Positions 24,914 through 33,341 of a DNA stretch of 38,548 bases are shown in pieces. Below the pieces are notes generated by a model, which was not told the DNA's origin, ran no database searches, and worked only from the letters and a program-made list of their open reading frames with translations. Source of the DNA: Eubacteriales Family XIII. Incertae Sedis bacterium. GTDB taxonomy: Bacteria > Bacillota > Clostridia > Peptostreptococcales > Anaerovoracaceae. The stretch spans positions 1 to 38,548 of the forward strand of contig JAISKC010000076.1 in NCBI GenBank assembly GCA_031261345.1, read 5' to 3'. Numbering within the stretch: position 1 is the first letter of the stretch; each line of letters opens with the position of its first letter. A program made the position numbers and the translations under genes.

Positions 24914-25675
24914 ATGAGTGTGGTATCTTGGGGGCTTGACCTTGTGTTTCCCACATCAATCTACTGCATTTCCTGCGGAAATCTTATTGACGATAATTGT
25001 GAGTATATTTTGTGTGACAGTTGCAGGGAGGAGCTTCCGAGGGTAGTAGGGCGGACTTGCGGTAAATGCGGGAAAGAGCTCAGTGCGCAGAACGAAGGTG
25101 AGTTTTGCTCGGACTGTTTGGGAGCTAAGCACGTCTTCCGCAAGGGCTTTTCGTGCGTCAATTTCAGCGGCATCGCAAAGAATATTGTGAGAGATATGAA
25201 GTACAGGAGTTGCGCGCACAATGCGGATGCGGTCGCCGACCTTATGACTGCGCGGTTTTCTGAAATGGCCGACAGGGAAACAGGAGAACTGCCCGAATAC
25301 GACCTCCTAGTATTCGCTCCCATGCATGAAGCCAAGAAGGAGAAAAGGGGTTACGATCAGGCGGAACTCGTCGCTACTAAGTTTGGCCGCTTGATTGGCG
25401 TGGAGGTTCCCAAAGGGGTTCTCATAAGAACGAAGGAAACGGCAGTCATGAGTAGCCTCAGCGCCGAGGAGAGAAGGCAGAACCTCGAAGGTGCTTTCGT
25501 CGTTCCCGAAGAAAAGATGGAGAAGGTGGCGGGCAAGACCATTCTACTTATAGATGATGTTTTCACCACCGGCAGTACCGCCGACGCCTGTGCGAAAGCT
25601 CTGAAAAATGCCGGTGCCGCCGACATAGATATTTTCACCTTTGCGGCAGGGGCTGATTATGAGGAAATAATTTGA
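24914..25675 (+). CDS. comF: ComF-family phosphoribosyltransferase-like protein
   Basis: A 253-residue protein with two Cys-X2-Cys pairs forming a zinc site (Cys18/21/34/37), a second set (Cys49/52/65/68), and a C-terminal phosphoribosyltransferase domain with the PRPP loop ILLIDDVFTTGST near residues 215-227. ComF is required for DNA uptake in naturally competent bacteria, but its reaction is unknown, and it is widespread in species not known to be competent. The start at 24914 has only AGTAGG upstream. A perfect 13-bp tandem duplication (24874-24886 and 24887-24899) lies just before it. Confidence 0.88.
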   Translation: MSVVSWGLDLVFPTSIYCISCGNLIDDNCEYILCDSCREELPRVVGRTCGKCGKELSAQNEGEFCSDCLGAKHVFRKGFSCVNFSGIAKNIVRDMKYRSCAHNADAVADLMTARFSEMADRETGELPEYDLLVFAPMHEAKKEKRGYDQAELVATKFGRLIGVEVPKGVLIRTKETAVMSSLSAEERRQNLEGAFVVPEEKMEKVAGKTILLIDDVFTTGSTADACAKALKNAGAADIDIFTFAAGADYEEII

Positions 25676-25680
25676 GGACT

Positions 25681-25740
25681 GGATTCACTGGTGCGTGCAG
25701 GGGCACGCCCAGCACAGGTCCACGCTGTGCTCGCAATGAC
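25681..25740 (+). repeat. Dispersed repeat, family D joined to a family A end
   Basis: It begins GGATTCACTGGTGCGTGCAG, has the GGGGCACGCCC and AGCACAGG segments seen at 24015-24052, and ends GCTCGCAATGAC like family A. A shorter relative is at 34581-34630. It lies in the comF-hpf spacer. Confidence 0.8.
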
Positions 25741-25875
25741 GACAGGGTTTGCGATATTTTCTGCAAAAATAACTGTGTATGTGTGCCGATTATGTTATAT
25801 TATTTATATAGTTATTAACCATGGGCAGGGAGCACTGCTTATCACTCGCACCTTATTTTATGGGGAGGAGACGCC

Positions 25876-26415
25876 ATGAAGATTATCATCACAAGTAAGA
25901 ATCTCAACACAAGCGATCATTTGAAAGACACCATTGAATCCAAGATGCAGAAACTCGGAAAGTATTTCCATGACGATATCATATCAAATGTTACCTTATC
26001 TATGGAGAAGGACAGGCAGAAGATAGAAGCTACGATAAATGCAAACGGGACAATTTTCAGGGCGGAGGAAGTCACGGCGGACATTTATACAGGCGTTGAC
26101 AAGGTCGTTGACAAATTGCAGTCTCAGATGAGCAAGTACAAGAGCAAACTTATCACGAAGCACAAGGATAGGGAGAGCATCGGGATTGCCTTTGAGGATG
26201 TGCCTGATTTTGACGATGATCCGTCTGACAGCGACATTGAAATAGTAAAGAGAAAGAAATTCGAGCTCCTTCCCATGACGGCCGAGGAGGCTGTTTTGCA
26301 GATGGAACTCGTTGGACATACATTCTTCGTGTACCTCGATATGGATACGGACGGAGTCGGTGTTGTTTATCAGCGGAAGGATGGCAAGTACGGGTTGCTT
26401 GAGACTTCTTTGTAA
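25876..26415 (+). CDS. hpf: Long-form ribosome hibernation promoting factor
   Basis: A 179-residue protein. The N-terminal domain (about 1-100) has the HPF/YfiA fold with MKIIITSKNLNTSDHLKDTIESK. A charged linker leads to the C-terminal dimerisation domain (about 125-179; MTAEEAVLQMELVGHTFFVYLDMDT) that marks the long form. It binds the 30S subunit and pairs 70S ribosomes into inactive 100S dimers in stationary phase. GGGGAGGAG at 25862-25870 gives a strong start. TGTTATATT near 25793-25801 may be an extended -10, but no -35 is clear. Confidence 0.94.
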   Translation: MKIIITSKNLNTSDHLKDTIESKMQKLGKYFHDDIISNVTLSMEKDRQKIEATINANGTIFRAEEVTADIYTGVDKVVDKLQSQMSKYKSKLITKHKDRESIGIAFEDVPDFDDDPSDSDIEIVKRKKFELLPMTAEEAVLQMELVGHTFFVYLDMDTDGVGVVYQRKDGKYGLLETSL

Positions 26416-26423
26416 GTAAGTGC

Positions 26424-26451
26424 TGGATTGCCGCGCTCCGCTCGCAATGAC
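26424..26451 (+). repeat. Dispersed repeat, family A
   Basis: A 28-base unit from TGGATTGCCGCGC to CGCAATGAC, nine bases after the hpf stop. A partial second end (GATTCGCAATGACGG) follows at about 26459-26474. Confidence 0.82.
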
Positions 26452-26497
26452 GGAAGATTGATTCGCAATGACGGGGGGATGCTCGCAGGAATTATAA

Positions 26498-26530
26498 AAA
26501 ACGTCCGAGGAAGTTTCTCGGGCGTTTTCG
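26498..26530 (+). terminator. Intrinsic terminator after hpf
   Basis: AAAACGTCCGAG (26498-26509) pairs with CTCGGGCGTTTT (26517-26528) with one T-G pair and a seven-base loop. The stem itself supplies the T-rich 3' side, followed by CGTTTTC. It separates hpf from the cdaA operon. Confidence 0.85.
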
Positions 26531-26562
26531 TTTTCTGAGATTTCGCTGAGCCATATTTGCGC

Positions 26563-26591
26563 TTGCGAAAAATCTTCATAAACTGTATAAT
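26563..26591 (+). promoter_or_regulatory. Probable promoter of the cdaA operon
   Basis: TTGCGA (26563-26568), a 17-base spacer and TATAAT (26586-26591). It follows the hpf terminator and lies about 70 bases before cdaA. A family A-like 28-base element (26611-26638, TGGATTCTGCG...GCGCAGGATGAC) would be in the 5' leader. Confidence 0.6.
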
Positions 26592-26659
26592 GTCAGAAAC
26601 ACGGGAGGGCTGGATTCTGCGACTGTGCGCAGGATGACACGCTTGGTTGCAGGTGATTT

Positions 26660-27574
26660 ATGAGCGATTTCTTCTTGGACTTTGCTTCAAAAATAAATAT
26701 CACGGATTTTATTGACGTTGCTATCATCGCCTTCGTCATATACAACGTCCTCAAATTCATCAGGGAGACCCGCGCCGAGCAACTTGTCAAAGGTTTGCTC
26801 GTTCTTGTCATCGCAACGTTTGCGTCAGGACTTTTTCATCTGAATGCACTTAATTGGCTCCTGAAGGGCGTCATGCAGTTTGGAGTTATCGCCTTGGTTA
26901 TCGTGTTCCAGCCCGAACTCAGAAGGGGCCTCGAATACGTTGGTAGAAGCAAAATATTGAAAGGCCGCATACAGGTAGGCGACAAAGACACCATCAAAAA
27001 ATCGGTCAATGCCATCGTCAGGGCCGTTGATTACTTACAGGCAAACAAAATCGGGGCTTTGATTATCATAGAGCGCGAGGTTACGCTGAACGACTTTGCA
27101 GAATCGGGCACGGTGCTCAACAGCGATCTCAGTCCGGCTATTCTCGAGAATATTTTCTACGTCGGCGCGCCGCTTCACGATGGAGCCGCCATAGTCAGAG
27201 GTAGTGAAGTCTATGCTGCGGGTTGCGTGCTTCCTCTCACGAGAAACAAAGATCTTGAGGCGGATTTGGGCACGCGCCACAGGGCCGGCATAGGTATCAC
27301 GGAAGTTTCAGACGCGTTTTCCATTATCGTATCGGAGGAAACCGGCATCATCTCATCGGCAATCGACGGAAAAATTACTAGATTCCTTGACATAAAGAGC
27401 TTGGAGAAATCACTTTACAGCATTTATATCGAAGGCACGGAGGCCCCGAGCACGAAGGGGATTTTCAAGGCATTCGAGCGAACCATAAAGCCGGCGAAGG
27501 AAAAGGCGGCGGCGAAGAAAGCGGCGGCAGCAGAGGATAGTGGCGAGGAGAGTGGCAGTGTTAAAGAGCAATAA
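26660..27574 (+). CDS. cdaA: Membrane-bound diadenylate cyclase CdaA
   Basis: A 304-residue enzyme that makes cyclic di-AMP from two ATP, the messenger controlling potassium, osmolyte balance and cell wall growth in Firmicutes. Three hydrophobic segments occupy about residues 15-85. The DAC domain has the catalytic DGA motif (Asp174 in LHDGAAIV), the RHR motif (206-208 in GTRHRAGIG) and SEETG at 225-229. The C-terminus is a Lys/Ala-rich tail. Followed by cdaR, glmM and glmS, the conserved cluster for this cyclase. Confidence 0.95.
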   Translation: MSDFFLDFASKINITDFIDVAIIAFVIYNVLKFIRETRAEQLVKGLLVLVIATFASGLFHLNALNWLLKGVMQFGVIALVIVFQPELRRGLEYVGRSKILKGRIQVGDKDTIKKSVNAIVRAVDYLQANKIGALIIIEREVTLNDFAESGTVLNSDLSPAILENIFYVGAPLHDGAAIVRGSEVYAAGCVLPLTRNKDLEADLGTRHRAGIGITEVSDAFSIIVSEETGIISSAIDGKITRFLDIKSLEKSLYSIYIEGTEAPSTKGIFKAFERTIKPAKEKAAAKKAAAAEDSGEESGSVKEQ

Positions 27575-28766
27575 ACTGAATGTCCTCATTTCGATAGTTG
27601 CGGCGTTGGTCATCTGGACCTACGTTTCGATGGCAATCAATCCACCGACGACGAAGACCTTCAGGGGCGTGCCGGTGGAGCTGGTGAACATGGAAACGCT
27701 CGCAGACAGGGGGCTCACCGTCGACAAATCTCTGGCCTACACCGTCGATATTGAAGTCCGCGGCACGAGATCCGAGATAAACGAAATCGACAATTCGCAG
27801 TTCAAAGCGACGGCGGATTTGACGGGATATCCAAAGGGTGTGAATTCGGTGAAGGTGAACGTAACCGTGCCGAACGGAGTTGAGTGGCTGCAGACCAAGC
27901 CTGAAAATATCAACGTTGCCATCGAGGATTTGGTGGAAGTCACAAAGCCAGTTCAGGTCAGCTATGAAGATGATTTTCCGAGCGATGTGGAGCCGGGCTT
28001 CATCTCGGTTACGCCGGAGGAAATAGAGGTTGCCGGCACGGAGGCTGCGGTTGAGAGTATCGACCACATCAACATCAGCGTCCCGAAAGGAGCACTTTCG
28101 GAGGAGGCGAAGACCGTTGCAATCGAGCCGATTGCAGTCGATCGGAACGGGGAGCCGTCCTACAATGTCGCACTTTCCTCTGAGGTCGTCGAGCTGACGG
28201 CGACGCTTCTCAAGATAAAGGAAGTCCCACTCACGGTCGAGACTGTCGGCGAATCGCCTGAAAACGTTGAAGTGACCCAGATTGATGTGCCGAAGACAGT
28301 AACGATAAAGGGGACGGCTGCCACGCTTGAGAAGATAACTTCTCTGACAGCCGCGCCTATCAATCTCGCAGAAATCACAGGGACGGTGGAGATAAAGCTG
28401 AAGGTCAACCTTCCCGAAAACGTTGAACTTGCAGGCTCGAACAACAATTTCTCCGCTACTGTTACGGTTCAGGGGTTGGCGAAAAAGGACTTCACGTTCA
28501 AAGCTGGCGAGATTGAGGTCGAGGGGCTCTTTGAGGGTTTGAGCGGCCATGTGAACACCGATTCTGTGCTCGTTACCGTGATTGCGGAAGAGTCGATCAT
28601 TTCAGATTTGAAGCAGGAAGATATCGTTTTGTACGTCGATGCCGCGGCTATTACAGAATCTGCCGAGTCGATCGAGATGGAGCTTCAATATAGGATTACT
28701 GAGGGAAAAGAAGTGAAAAGTATAGTGTTTGAACCTGTGAAAGTGAGGGTGACGATAATTGGCTAG
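27558..28766 (+). CDS. cdaR: CdaA regulator CdaR (YbbR-domain protein)
   Basis: A 402-residue protein with one N-terminal membrane segment (LNVLISIVAALVIWTYVSM) and several YbbR repeats outside the membrane. It binds and modulates CdaA in studied Firmicutes. Three in-frame GTG codons (27540, 27552, 27558) could start it; GAGGAG at 27545-27550 is seven bases before 27558, which is chosen. It overlaps the end of cdaA by 17 bases and glmM by eight, so the three are translationally linked. Confidence 0.9.
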   Translation: MLKSNKLNVLISIVAALVIWTYVSMAINPPTTKTFRGVPVELVNMETLADRGLTVDKSLAYTVDIEVRGTRSEINEIDNSQFKATADLTGYPKGVNSVKVNVTVPNGVEWLQTKPENINVAIEDLVEVTKPVQVSYEDDFPSDVEPGFISVTPEEIEVAGTEAAVESIDHINISVPKGALSEEAKTVAIEPIAVDRNGEPSYNVALSSEVVELTATLLKIKEVPLTVETVGESPENVEVTQIDVPKTVTIKGTAATLEKITSLTAAPINLAEITGTVEIKLKVNLPENVELAGSNNNFSATVTVQGLAKKDFTFKAGEIEVEGLFEGLSGHVNTDSVLVTVIAEESIISDLKQEDIVLYVDAAAITESAESIEMELQYRITEGKEVKSIVFEPVKVRVTIIG

Positions 28767-30114
28767 ACTGTTTGGAACGGACGGTGTGCGGGGAATTGCG
28801 AACAAGGAATTGACCGCGGCACTCGCCTATGATTTGGGAGTTGCCGGCGGATTTGTGCTCGGTGAAAATATTCGGGGCAAGAGGCCCGTCGTCGTGATAG
28901 GCAAGGATACGAGGCTGTCGGGCGACATGCTCGAGGATGCGCTCAGTGCGGGGCTTCTCGCCATGGGCTGCGATGTCGTCAGAATCGGCGTCATTCCTAC
29001 GCCCGGGATAGCCTATCTGACGCAGGATATGGGAGCATCGGCCGGTGTCGTCATTTCTGCATCGCACAACACCTTTGAATACAACGGGATAAAGTTTTTC
29101 AACTCCGAGGGTTTCAAGCTCGCGGACGAACTCGAGGATGAGATTGAAGAGATAGTAATTTCCGGACGGGACGTGAACAGCCACATCACGGGAGCTTTGG
29201 TCGGCAGGGTGATAGAGAAAACCGACGACGCGCTCCACCGGTATTCGGACTTCCTCGCCGCCACCGTCAAGCACGACATTTCCGACATGAAAATCGTGGT
29301 GGACTGTGCGAACGGAGCGGCTTACAGGACGGCGAAGAGGGTGTTCAAGCACCTGAATGCAAATATCATAGCGATAGGCGACAAGCCCGACGGGCTGAAC
29401 ATAAATGAGGAAAGTGGATCGACTCATCCGGAAAATTTGCAGAAGCGAGTAATAAAAGAGGGCGCGGACCTCGGACTTGCTTTTGATGGGGACGCCGACA
29501 GGCTCATAGCTTGCGACGAAAAGGGCGAACTGGTCGATGGGGACAAGTTGATGTTCATTTGCGCCAAGCAGATGAAGGCGGAGGGGCTGCTTGAGAACAA
29601 CCTTTTGACGGCGACGTCGATGAGCAATTTGGGACTCGCTGAGGCCCTTGCGAACAACGGCATCGAGCTTCAGAGAGCCGATGTCGGCGATAGATATGTA
29701 CTCGAGATGATGAAAAAGACGGGGAGCGTTCTCGGCGGGGAGCAGTCCGGCCACATCATTTTCCTAAGGGAAAACACTACGGGCGACGGCATATTTGCGG
29801 CACTCAGGCTCATTGAAGCGATAAAGCTGTCCGGAGCAAAGGCGTCGGAGCTCTCTTCGGAGGTCAAGATATACCCGCAGGTGCTGAAAGGCGCCGCGGT
29901 CAAAAATGAAAATAAGTACAACTACGATAAGGACGAGAAAATCTGCGCCGCAATAGACAAGGTGGTGGCGGATATGGACGGCAAGGGTCGAGTTCTGATA
30001 AGGCCATCGGGCACCGAGCCACTAGTGAGAGTAATGTTAGAAGGTTCAAACGAGAAGGAGCTAAACAAGCTAGCCGACGGACTAGTGAAGTTGATAGAAT
30101 CAAGGCTTAGATAG
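28759..30114 (+). CDS. glmM: Phosphoglucosamine mutase
   Basis: A 451-residue cytosolic enzyme converting glucosamine-6-phosphate to glucosamine-1-phosphate for peptidoglycan precursors. The phosphorylated Ser102 lies in ISASHN, the magnesium loop is DGDADR (243-248), with GGEQSGH and the phosphate-binding RPSGTEPLVRV near the end. It starts at TTG 28759 with GAGGGTGA upstream, giving the standard MARLFGTDGVRG. In several Firmicutes GlmM also binds and inhibits CdaA. Confidence 0.96.
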   Translation: MARLFGTDGVRGIANKELTAALAYDLGVAGGFVLGENIRGKRPVVVIGKDTRLSGDMLEDALSAGLLAMGCDVVRIGVIPTPGIAYLTQDMGASAGVVISASHNTFEYNGIKFFNSEGFKLADELEDEIEEIVISGRDVNSHITGALVGRVIEKTDDALHRYSDFLAATVKHDISDMKIVVDCANGAAYRTAKRVFKHLNANIIAIGDKPDGLNINEESGSTHPENLQKRVIKEGADLGLAFDGDADRLIACDEKGELVDGDKLMFICAKQMKAEGLLENNLLTATSMSNLGLAEALANNGIELQRADVGDRYVLEMMKKTGSVLGGEQSGHIIFLRENTTGDGIFAALRLIEAIKLSGAKASELSSEVKIYPQVLKGAAVKNENKYNYDKDEKICAAIDKVVADMDGKGRVLIRPSGTEPLVRVMLEGSNEKELNKLADGLVKLIESRLR

Positions 30115-30125
30115 TAAGAAGTACG

Positions 30126-30251
30126 TTTTTTGCGCAGGACTTGTTTCTATATACAAGGCGCGCGATTGGCGAGAGAGCTAAGCATACTCACGTATGCGTG
30201 CGATGAGGAAAGCGCAGCAACGCAGTAGATAGGAAGAAGGACAAGCAAAAA
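30126..30251 (+). promoter_or_regulatory. Structured leader before glmS (nested inverted repeats)
   Basis: The 137-base glmM-glmS spacer folds as nested arms: TTTTTTG (30126-30132) with CAAAAA (30246-30251), CTTGT (30140-30144) with ACAAG (30241-30245), and TTTCTAT (30144-30150) with ATAGGAA (30229-30235), the last with one G-T pair. Inside is a perfect GCATAC/GTATGC hairpin (30182-30197). The glmS Shine-Dalgarno region (AGGAAGAAGG) is within the closing stem. I do not see the conserved core of the glmS ribozyme. It is either a regulatory RNA or a palindromic insertion element. Confidence 0.5.
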
Positions 30252-32090
30252 ATGTGTGGAATAGTTGGATATGTCGGCGCGGACAGCGCCAAAGATGTGA
30301 TAGTTGATGGTCTAAAGTGTCTCGAATACAGAGGCTATGACTCCGCAGGGATAGCCCTCGTTTCGAAGGGGAAAATTCTGCTAAGGAAGGAATCCGGCGA
30401 ACTGTCAAAATTGGAAAAGAAGATAACGGCGAAAGACTTCGACGGACAGATTGGAATCGGTCATACAAGATGGGCGACGCACGGTTCCCCAATCAGGGAA
30501 AATGCACATCCGCATCTGAGCACGGACGGAAAGATAGCCATCGTCCACAACGGCATTATCGAAAATTTCATGCAGCTTCGGGAAGAGCTTGAGCGCGAGC
30601 ATGGCGTCACCTTCAAGTCCGAAACCGACTCGGAGGTAATCGCACATTTGATTGGTCTATCTTACGCAGAAAACGGCGGAGACTTGGTCTTGGCGGTGAG
30701 AGAGGCTACGGGAAAAATGCACGGTGCCTATGCAGTGTGCGTAGTGGCGGCGGACAATCCCGACACCATCGTCGCCATCAGAAAGGACGCTCCACTCATC
30801 GCGGGCACCTCGGACACCGGTTCATTCATAGCGTCGGATATTCCTGCATTACTGAAGTGGACGAGGGACATTTACCTTATCGAAAACGATGAACTCGTCG
30901 TCGTGAACAAGGACGAAGTCAGAATATATGACGCGGACAACACGCGGGTCAAACGCGAGCAAACCCACATTGATTGGGACGCGGCGGCGGCCGAAAAGGG
31001 CGGATACGAGCATTTCATGCTGAAGGAAATCTACGAGCAACCGGCAGGAATCAAGGAGACGCTCGAAGTCAGATTGGGCAAGCAGGGCGACATCAAACTC
31101 GACGGTATCGAGCTCTCAAAGGACTACCTCGACAATATATCAAAAGTCTATATCGTAGCCTGCGGGACGGCGAGCCACGCGGGTCTGATAGGCAAGTCCC
31201 TGATAGAAAAATTCGCGAAGATTCCCTGCGAAACGGATCTTGCCTCGGAATTCAGATACAGGGACCCATTTGTGGACGAGCACACACTCTTCATCTGCGT
31301 GAGCCAGTCGGGAGAAACCTCAGACACGCTTGAGGCTCTGCGTGAGGCGAAACGAAAGGGTGCACAGATTCTTTCGATAGTGAATGTGGTGGGAAGCTCC
31401 GTCTCGAGGGAGTCAGACCATGTATTCTACACGTGGGCAGGTCCCGAGATAGCCGTCGCATCCACAAAGGCCTACACTACTCAGCTTATGGCATTTTATC
31501 TCATCGCTCTGAAAATGGGGGAGATAAGGGGAGTAATAGACAAGGATTATCAGAAGAAGATAATAGAGGAACTCAGGCAACTTCCGGCAAAGGTCGAGAA
31601 GGTTCTCGAAGGTGAAAAGCTCATAGAGGAAATGGCAAAACGCTATTACAAGAAGGAAAACATATTCTTCATCGGGCGCGGCATGGACGTTGCAACGGCT
31701 CACGAAGCCAGCCTCAAGCTCAAGGAGATAAGCTATATCAACTCGTTTTCTATCGCGGCGGGCGAGCTCAAGCACGGCACGATTGCCCTCATCAGGCGGC
31801 AGACGCTCTTCTTTGTGTTGGCCTCACAGGACGCTCTATTCGAGAAGATGCTTAGCGGCATAGAGGAAATAAAGGCGAGAAAAGCACAGGTCGTGTGCAT
31901 TACCAAGGAGACAAACGTCAGGGCTGAGGAAGTCGCGGACGAGACCTTCCTACTTCCGGATTGTATGGACGAAGTCGCGCCCATCCTCGCGGTGGTGCCT
32001 ATGCAGATTTTGGCCTATCACATCGCGAAACTCAGAAAAAGGAATATAGACAAGCCGAGAAATCTGGCAAAATCCGTCACCGTCGAATAA
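30252..32090 (+). CDS. glmS: Glutamine-fructose-6-phosphate aminotransferase
   Basis: A 612-residue enzyme making glucosamine-6-phosphate from fructose-6-phosphate and glutamine, the first step of amino-sugar synthesis. The start MCGIVGYVG places the catalytic Cys at residue 2. The N-terminal class II glutaminase domain has GIGHTRWATHG. Two SIS sugar-isomerase domains follow (VSQSGETSDTLEALREAK and later the IGRGMDVATAHEASLKLKE stretch). The C-terminus NLAKSVTVE is the conserved ending. It supplies the substrate of GlmM just upstream. Confidence 0.97.
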   Translation: MCGIVGYVGADSAKDVIVDGLKCLEYRGYDSAGIALVSKGKILLRKESGELSKLEKKITAKDFDGQIGIGHTRWATHGSPIRENAHPHLSTDGKIAIVHNGIIENFMQLREELEREHGVTFKSETDSEVIAHLIGLSYAENGGDLVLAVREATGKMHGAYAVCVVAADNPDTIVAIRKDAPLIAGTSDTGSFIASDIPALLKWTRDIYLIENDELVVVNKDEVRIYDADNTRVKREQTHIDWDAAAAEKGGYEHFMLKEIYEQPAGIKETLEVRLGKQGDIKLDGIELSKDYLDNISKVYIVACGTASHAGLIGKSLIEKFAKIPCETDLASEFRYRDPFVDEHTLFICVSQSGETSDTLEALREAKRKGAQILSIVNVVGSSVSRESDHVFYTWAGPEIAVASTKAYTTQLMAFYLIALKMGEIRGVIDKDYQKKIIEELRQLPAKVEKVLEGEKLIEEMAKRYYKKENIFFIGRGMDVATAHEASLKLKEISYINSFSIAAGELKHGTIALIRRQTLFFVLASQDALFEKMLSGIEEIKARKAQVVCITKETNVRAEEVADETFLLPDCMDEVAPILAVVPMQILAYHIAKLRKRNIDKPRNLAKSVTVE

Positions 32091-32183
32091 AAAAAACTGC
32101 GGCTACATGTTATACTATTGGTAGTGCGAAGTGAAGCTGCGCGAGAAGTTGTTTTCATGTGATTTGCTGGGAGATTTGGTAAC

Positions 32184-33341
32184 ATGTTTAATCACGAAAG
32201 CCTAACAAAGAAGCAAGCCGACGCCCGTAGACTCAAAGACAGCAAGGATATGTTCAGAGGCTGTCTTCTGGGCGGTGCGGTCGCCGATGCCAAGGGCTAC
32301 GACGTTTTGGAGGGTGGGAAGACCCTCATTTCCGACAACACTCAGATGGCGGCGTTCACCTCCGATGGTCTCATCTGGGCGGATCAGAGGGCGAAAAGAA
32401 AGGGCGTTTATGCCTACATTCCCTGTCTGTTTTACTCTTATCAGAAGTGGTATTACACACAGACCGGCAACCTTGCCGACAAGAATTACGACTTTATCCT
32501 CACGGGCGAAATCCTTGAATACGACGAGCTTTTTGCTCGGCGCGGCAAGGGAGTAACGAGCCTGAACGCCCTCGGCGAAAGTATCCAAAACAAATACGGC
32601 AGCCTGACGAATCGTATCAACAATTCCAAGGGTTGCGGCTGCGTCATGCGGGTCGCACCAATTGGTCTTTACTTCACAAGCAAGCCGGAAATGGCTTACA
32701 AAATAGGCTGCGAATCGGCGGCACTCACGCATGGACATTCGGACGCCATCATTTCGGCGGGCTATCTGGCACATGTGATTGCACTTTTGGCGGGGGGTTA
32801 CTCACTCGACGACAGCATACTGCTATCCCTGAGCAAGGTGCGTGAAGACGAGCTCGAGTCTCCGGATTGCATAGAGCTCATCGCAAAGGCCATCAAGCTG
32901 TCGAAGGATACGAAGACCGCCTCAAGGGAGGCAATTGAGAGCCTCGGCGAAGGATATATCGCACCGGAAGCAATCGCAATCGCGACCTACATCTCGCTCA
33001 AATACAGGGAGGATTTCAAGGGTGCCGTGCAGGCGGCCGTCGACTTCAACGGCAACAACGACAGCATAGCGCCGATAGTTGGGAATATAATCGGAACAAT
33101 GATAGGCAGCCTCGAGGTTCCCGCAAAATGGATTTTGGAATTGGAGCTCGCGGATTTGGTCATACACGGCTCCGACTTGCTCGTTTATAAGGTGGTTGAA
33201 TATGGACTGGATTGCCGCGCTACGCTCGCAAAGACGATAGCATACTGTCATAGAGAGCGAAGCGAACGTGAGCGCAGCGTGGCAATCCATAGTAAATCGA
33301 ATAGGAGAAAGCAATGCCGGATTATGACATCAAAGATATAG
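32184..33341 (+). CDS. ADP-ribosylglycohydrolase-family protein with repeat-derived tail
   Basis: A 385-residue protein. The family motifs are present in order but altered: GCLLGGAVADAKG (usual GDAxG), DNTQMAAFTSDGL (usual DDTxMT), GCGCVMRVAPIGL (usual GNGSxMR), THGHSDAIISAGYLA and FNGNNDSIAPIVGNIIGTMIG (usual GGDTD). The metal-binding Asp/Thr pattern is mostly kept, so it may still remove ADP-ribose from protein or nucleic acid. Residues from about 342 (LDCRATLAKTIAYCHRERSE...) are encoded by dispersed repeats, and the frame overlaps ahcY by 28 bases. GGGAG precedes the ATG; an extended -10 TGTTATACT at 32108-32116 lies upstream. Confidence 0.8.
   Translation: MFNHESLTKKQADARRLKDSKDMFRGCLLGGAVADAKGYDVLEGGKTLISDNTQMAAFTSDGLIWADQRAKRKGVYAYIPCLFYSYQKWYYTQTGNLADKNYDFILTGEILEYDELFARRGKGVTSLNALGESIQNKYGSLTNRINNSKGCGCVMRVAPIGLYFTSKPEMAYKIGCESAALTHGHSDAIISAGYLAHVIALLAGGYSLDDSILLSLSKVREDELESPDCIELIAKAIKLSKDTKTASREAIESLGEGYIAPEAIAIATYISLKYREDFKGAVQAAVDFNGNNDSIAPIVGNIIGTMIGSLEVPAKWILELELADLVIHGSDLLVYKVVEYGLDCRATLAKTIAYCHRERSERERSVAIHSKSNRRKQCRIMTSKI
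33208..33289 (+). repeat. Family A and B mosaic repeat in the ADP-ribosylglycohydrolase tail
   Basis: A family A unit (33208-33235, TGGATTGCCGCGC...CGCAAAGAC) is followed by a family B start (33246-33273, TGTCATAGAGAGCG...) fused to a family A end (CAGCGTGGCAATCCA to 33289). It lies wholly inside the upstream reading frame and ends 25 bases before the ahcY start. Confidence 0.85.
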
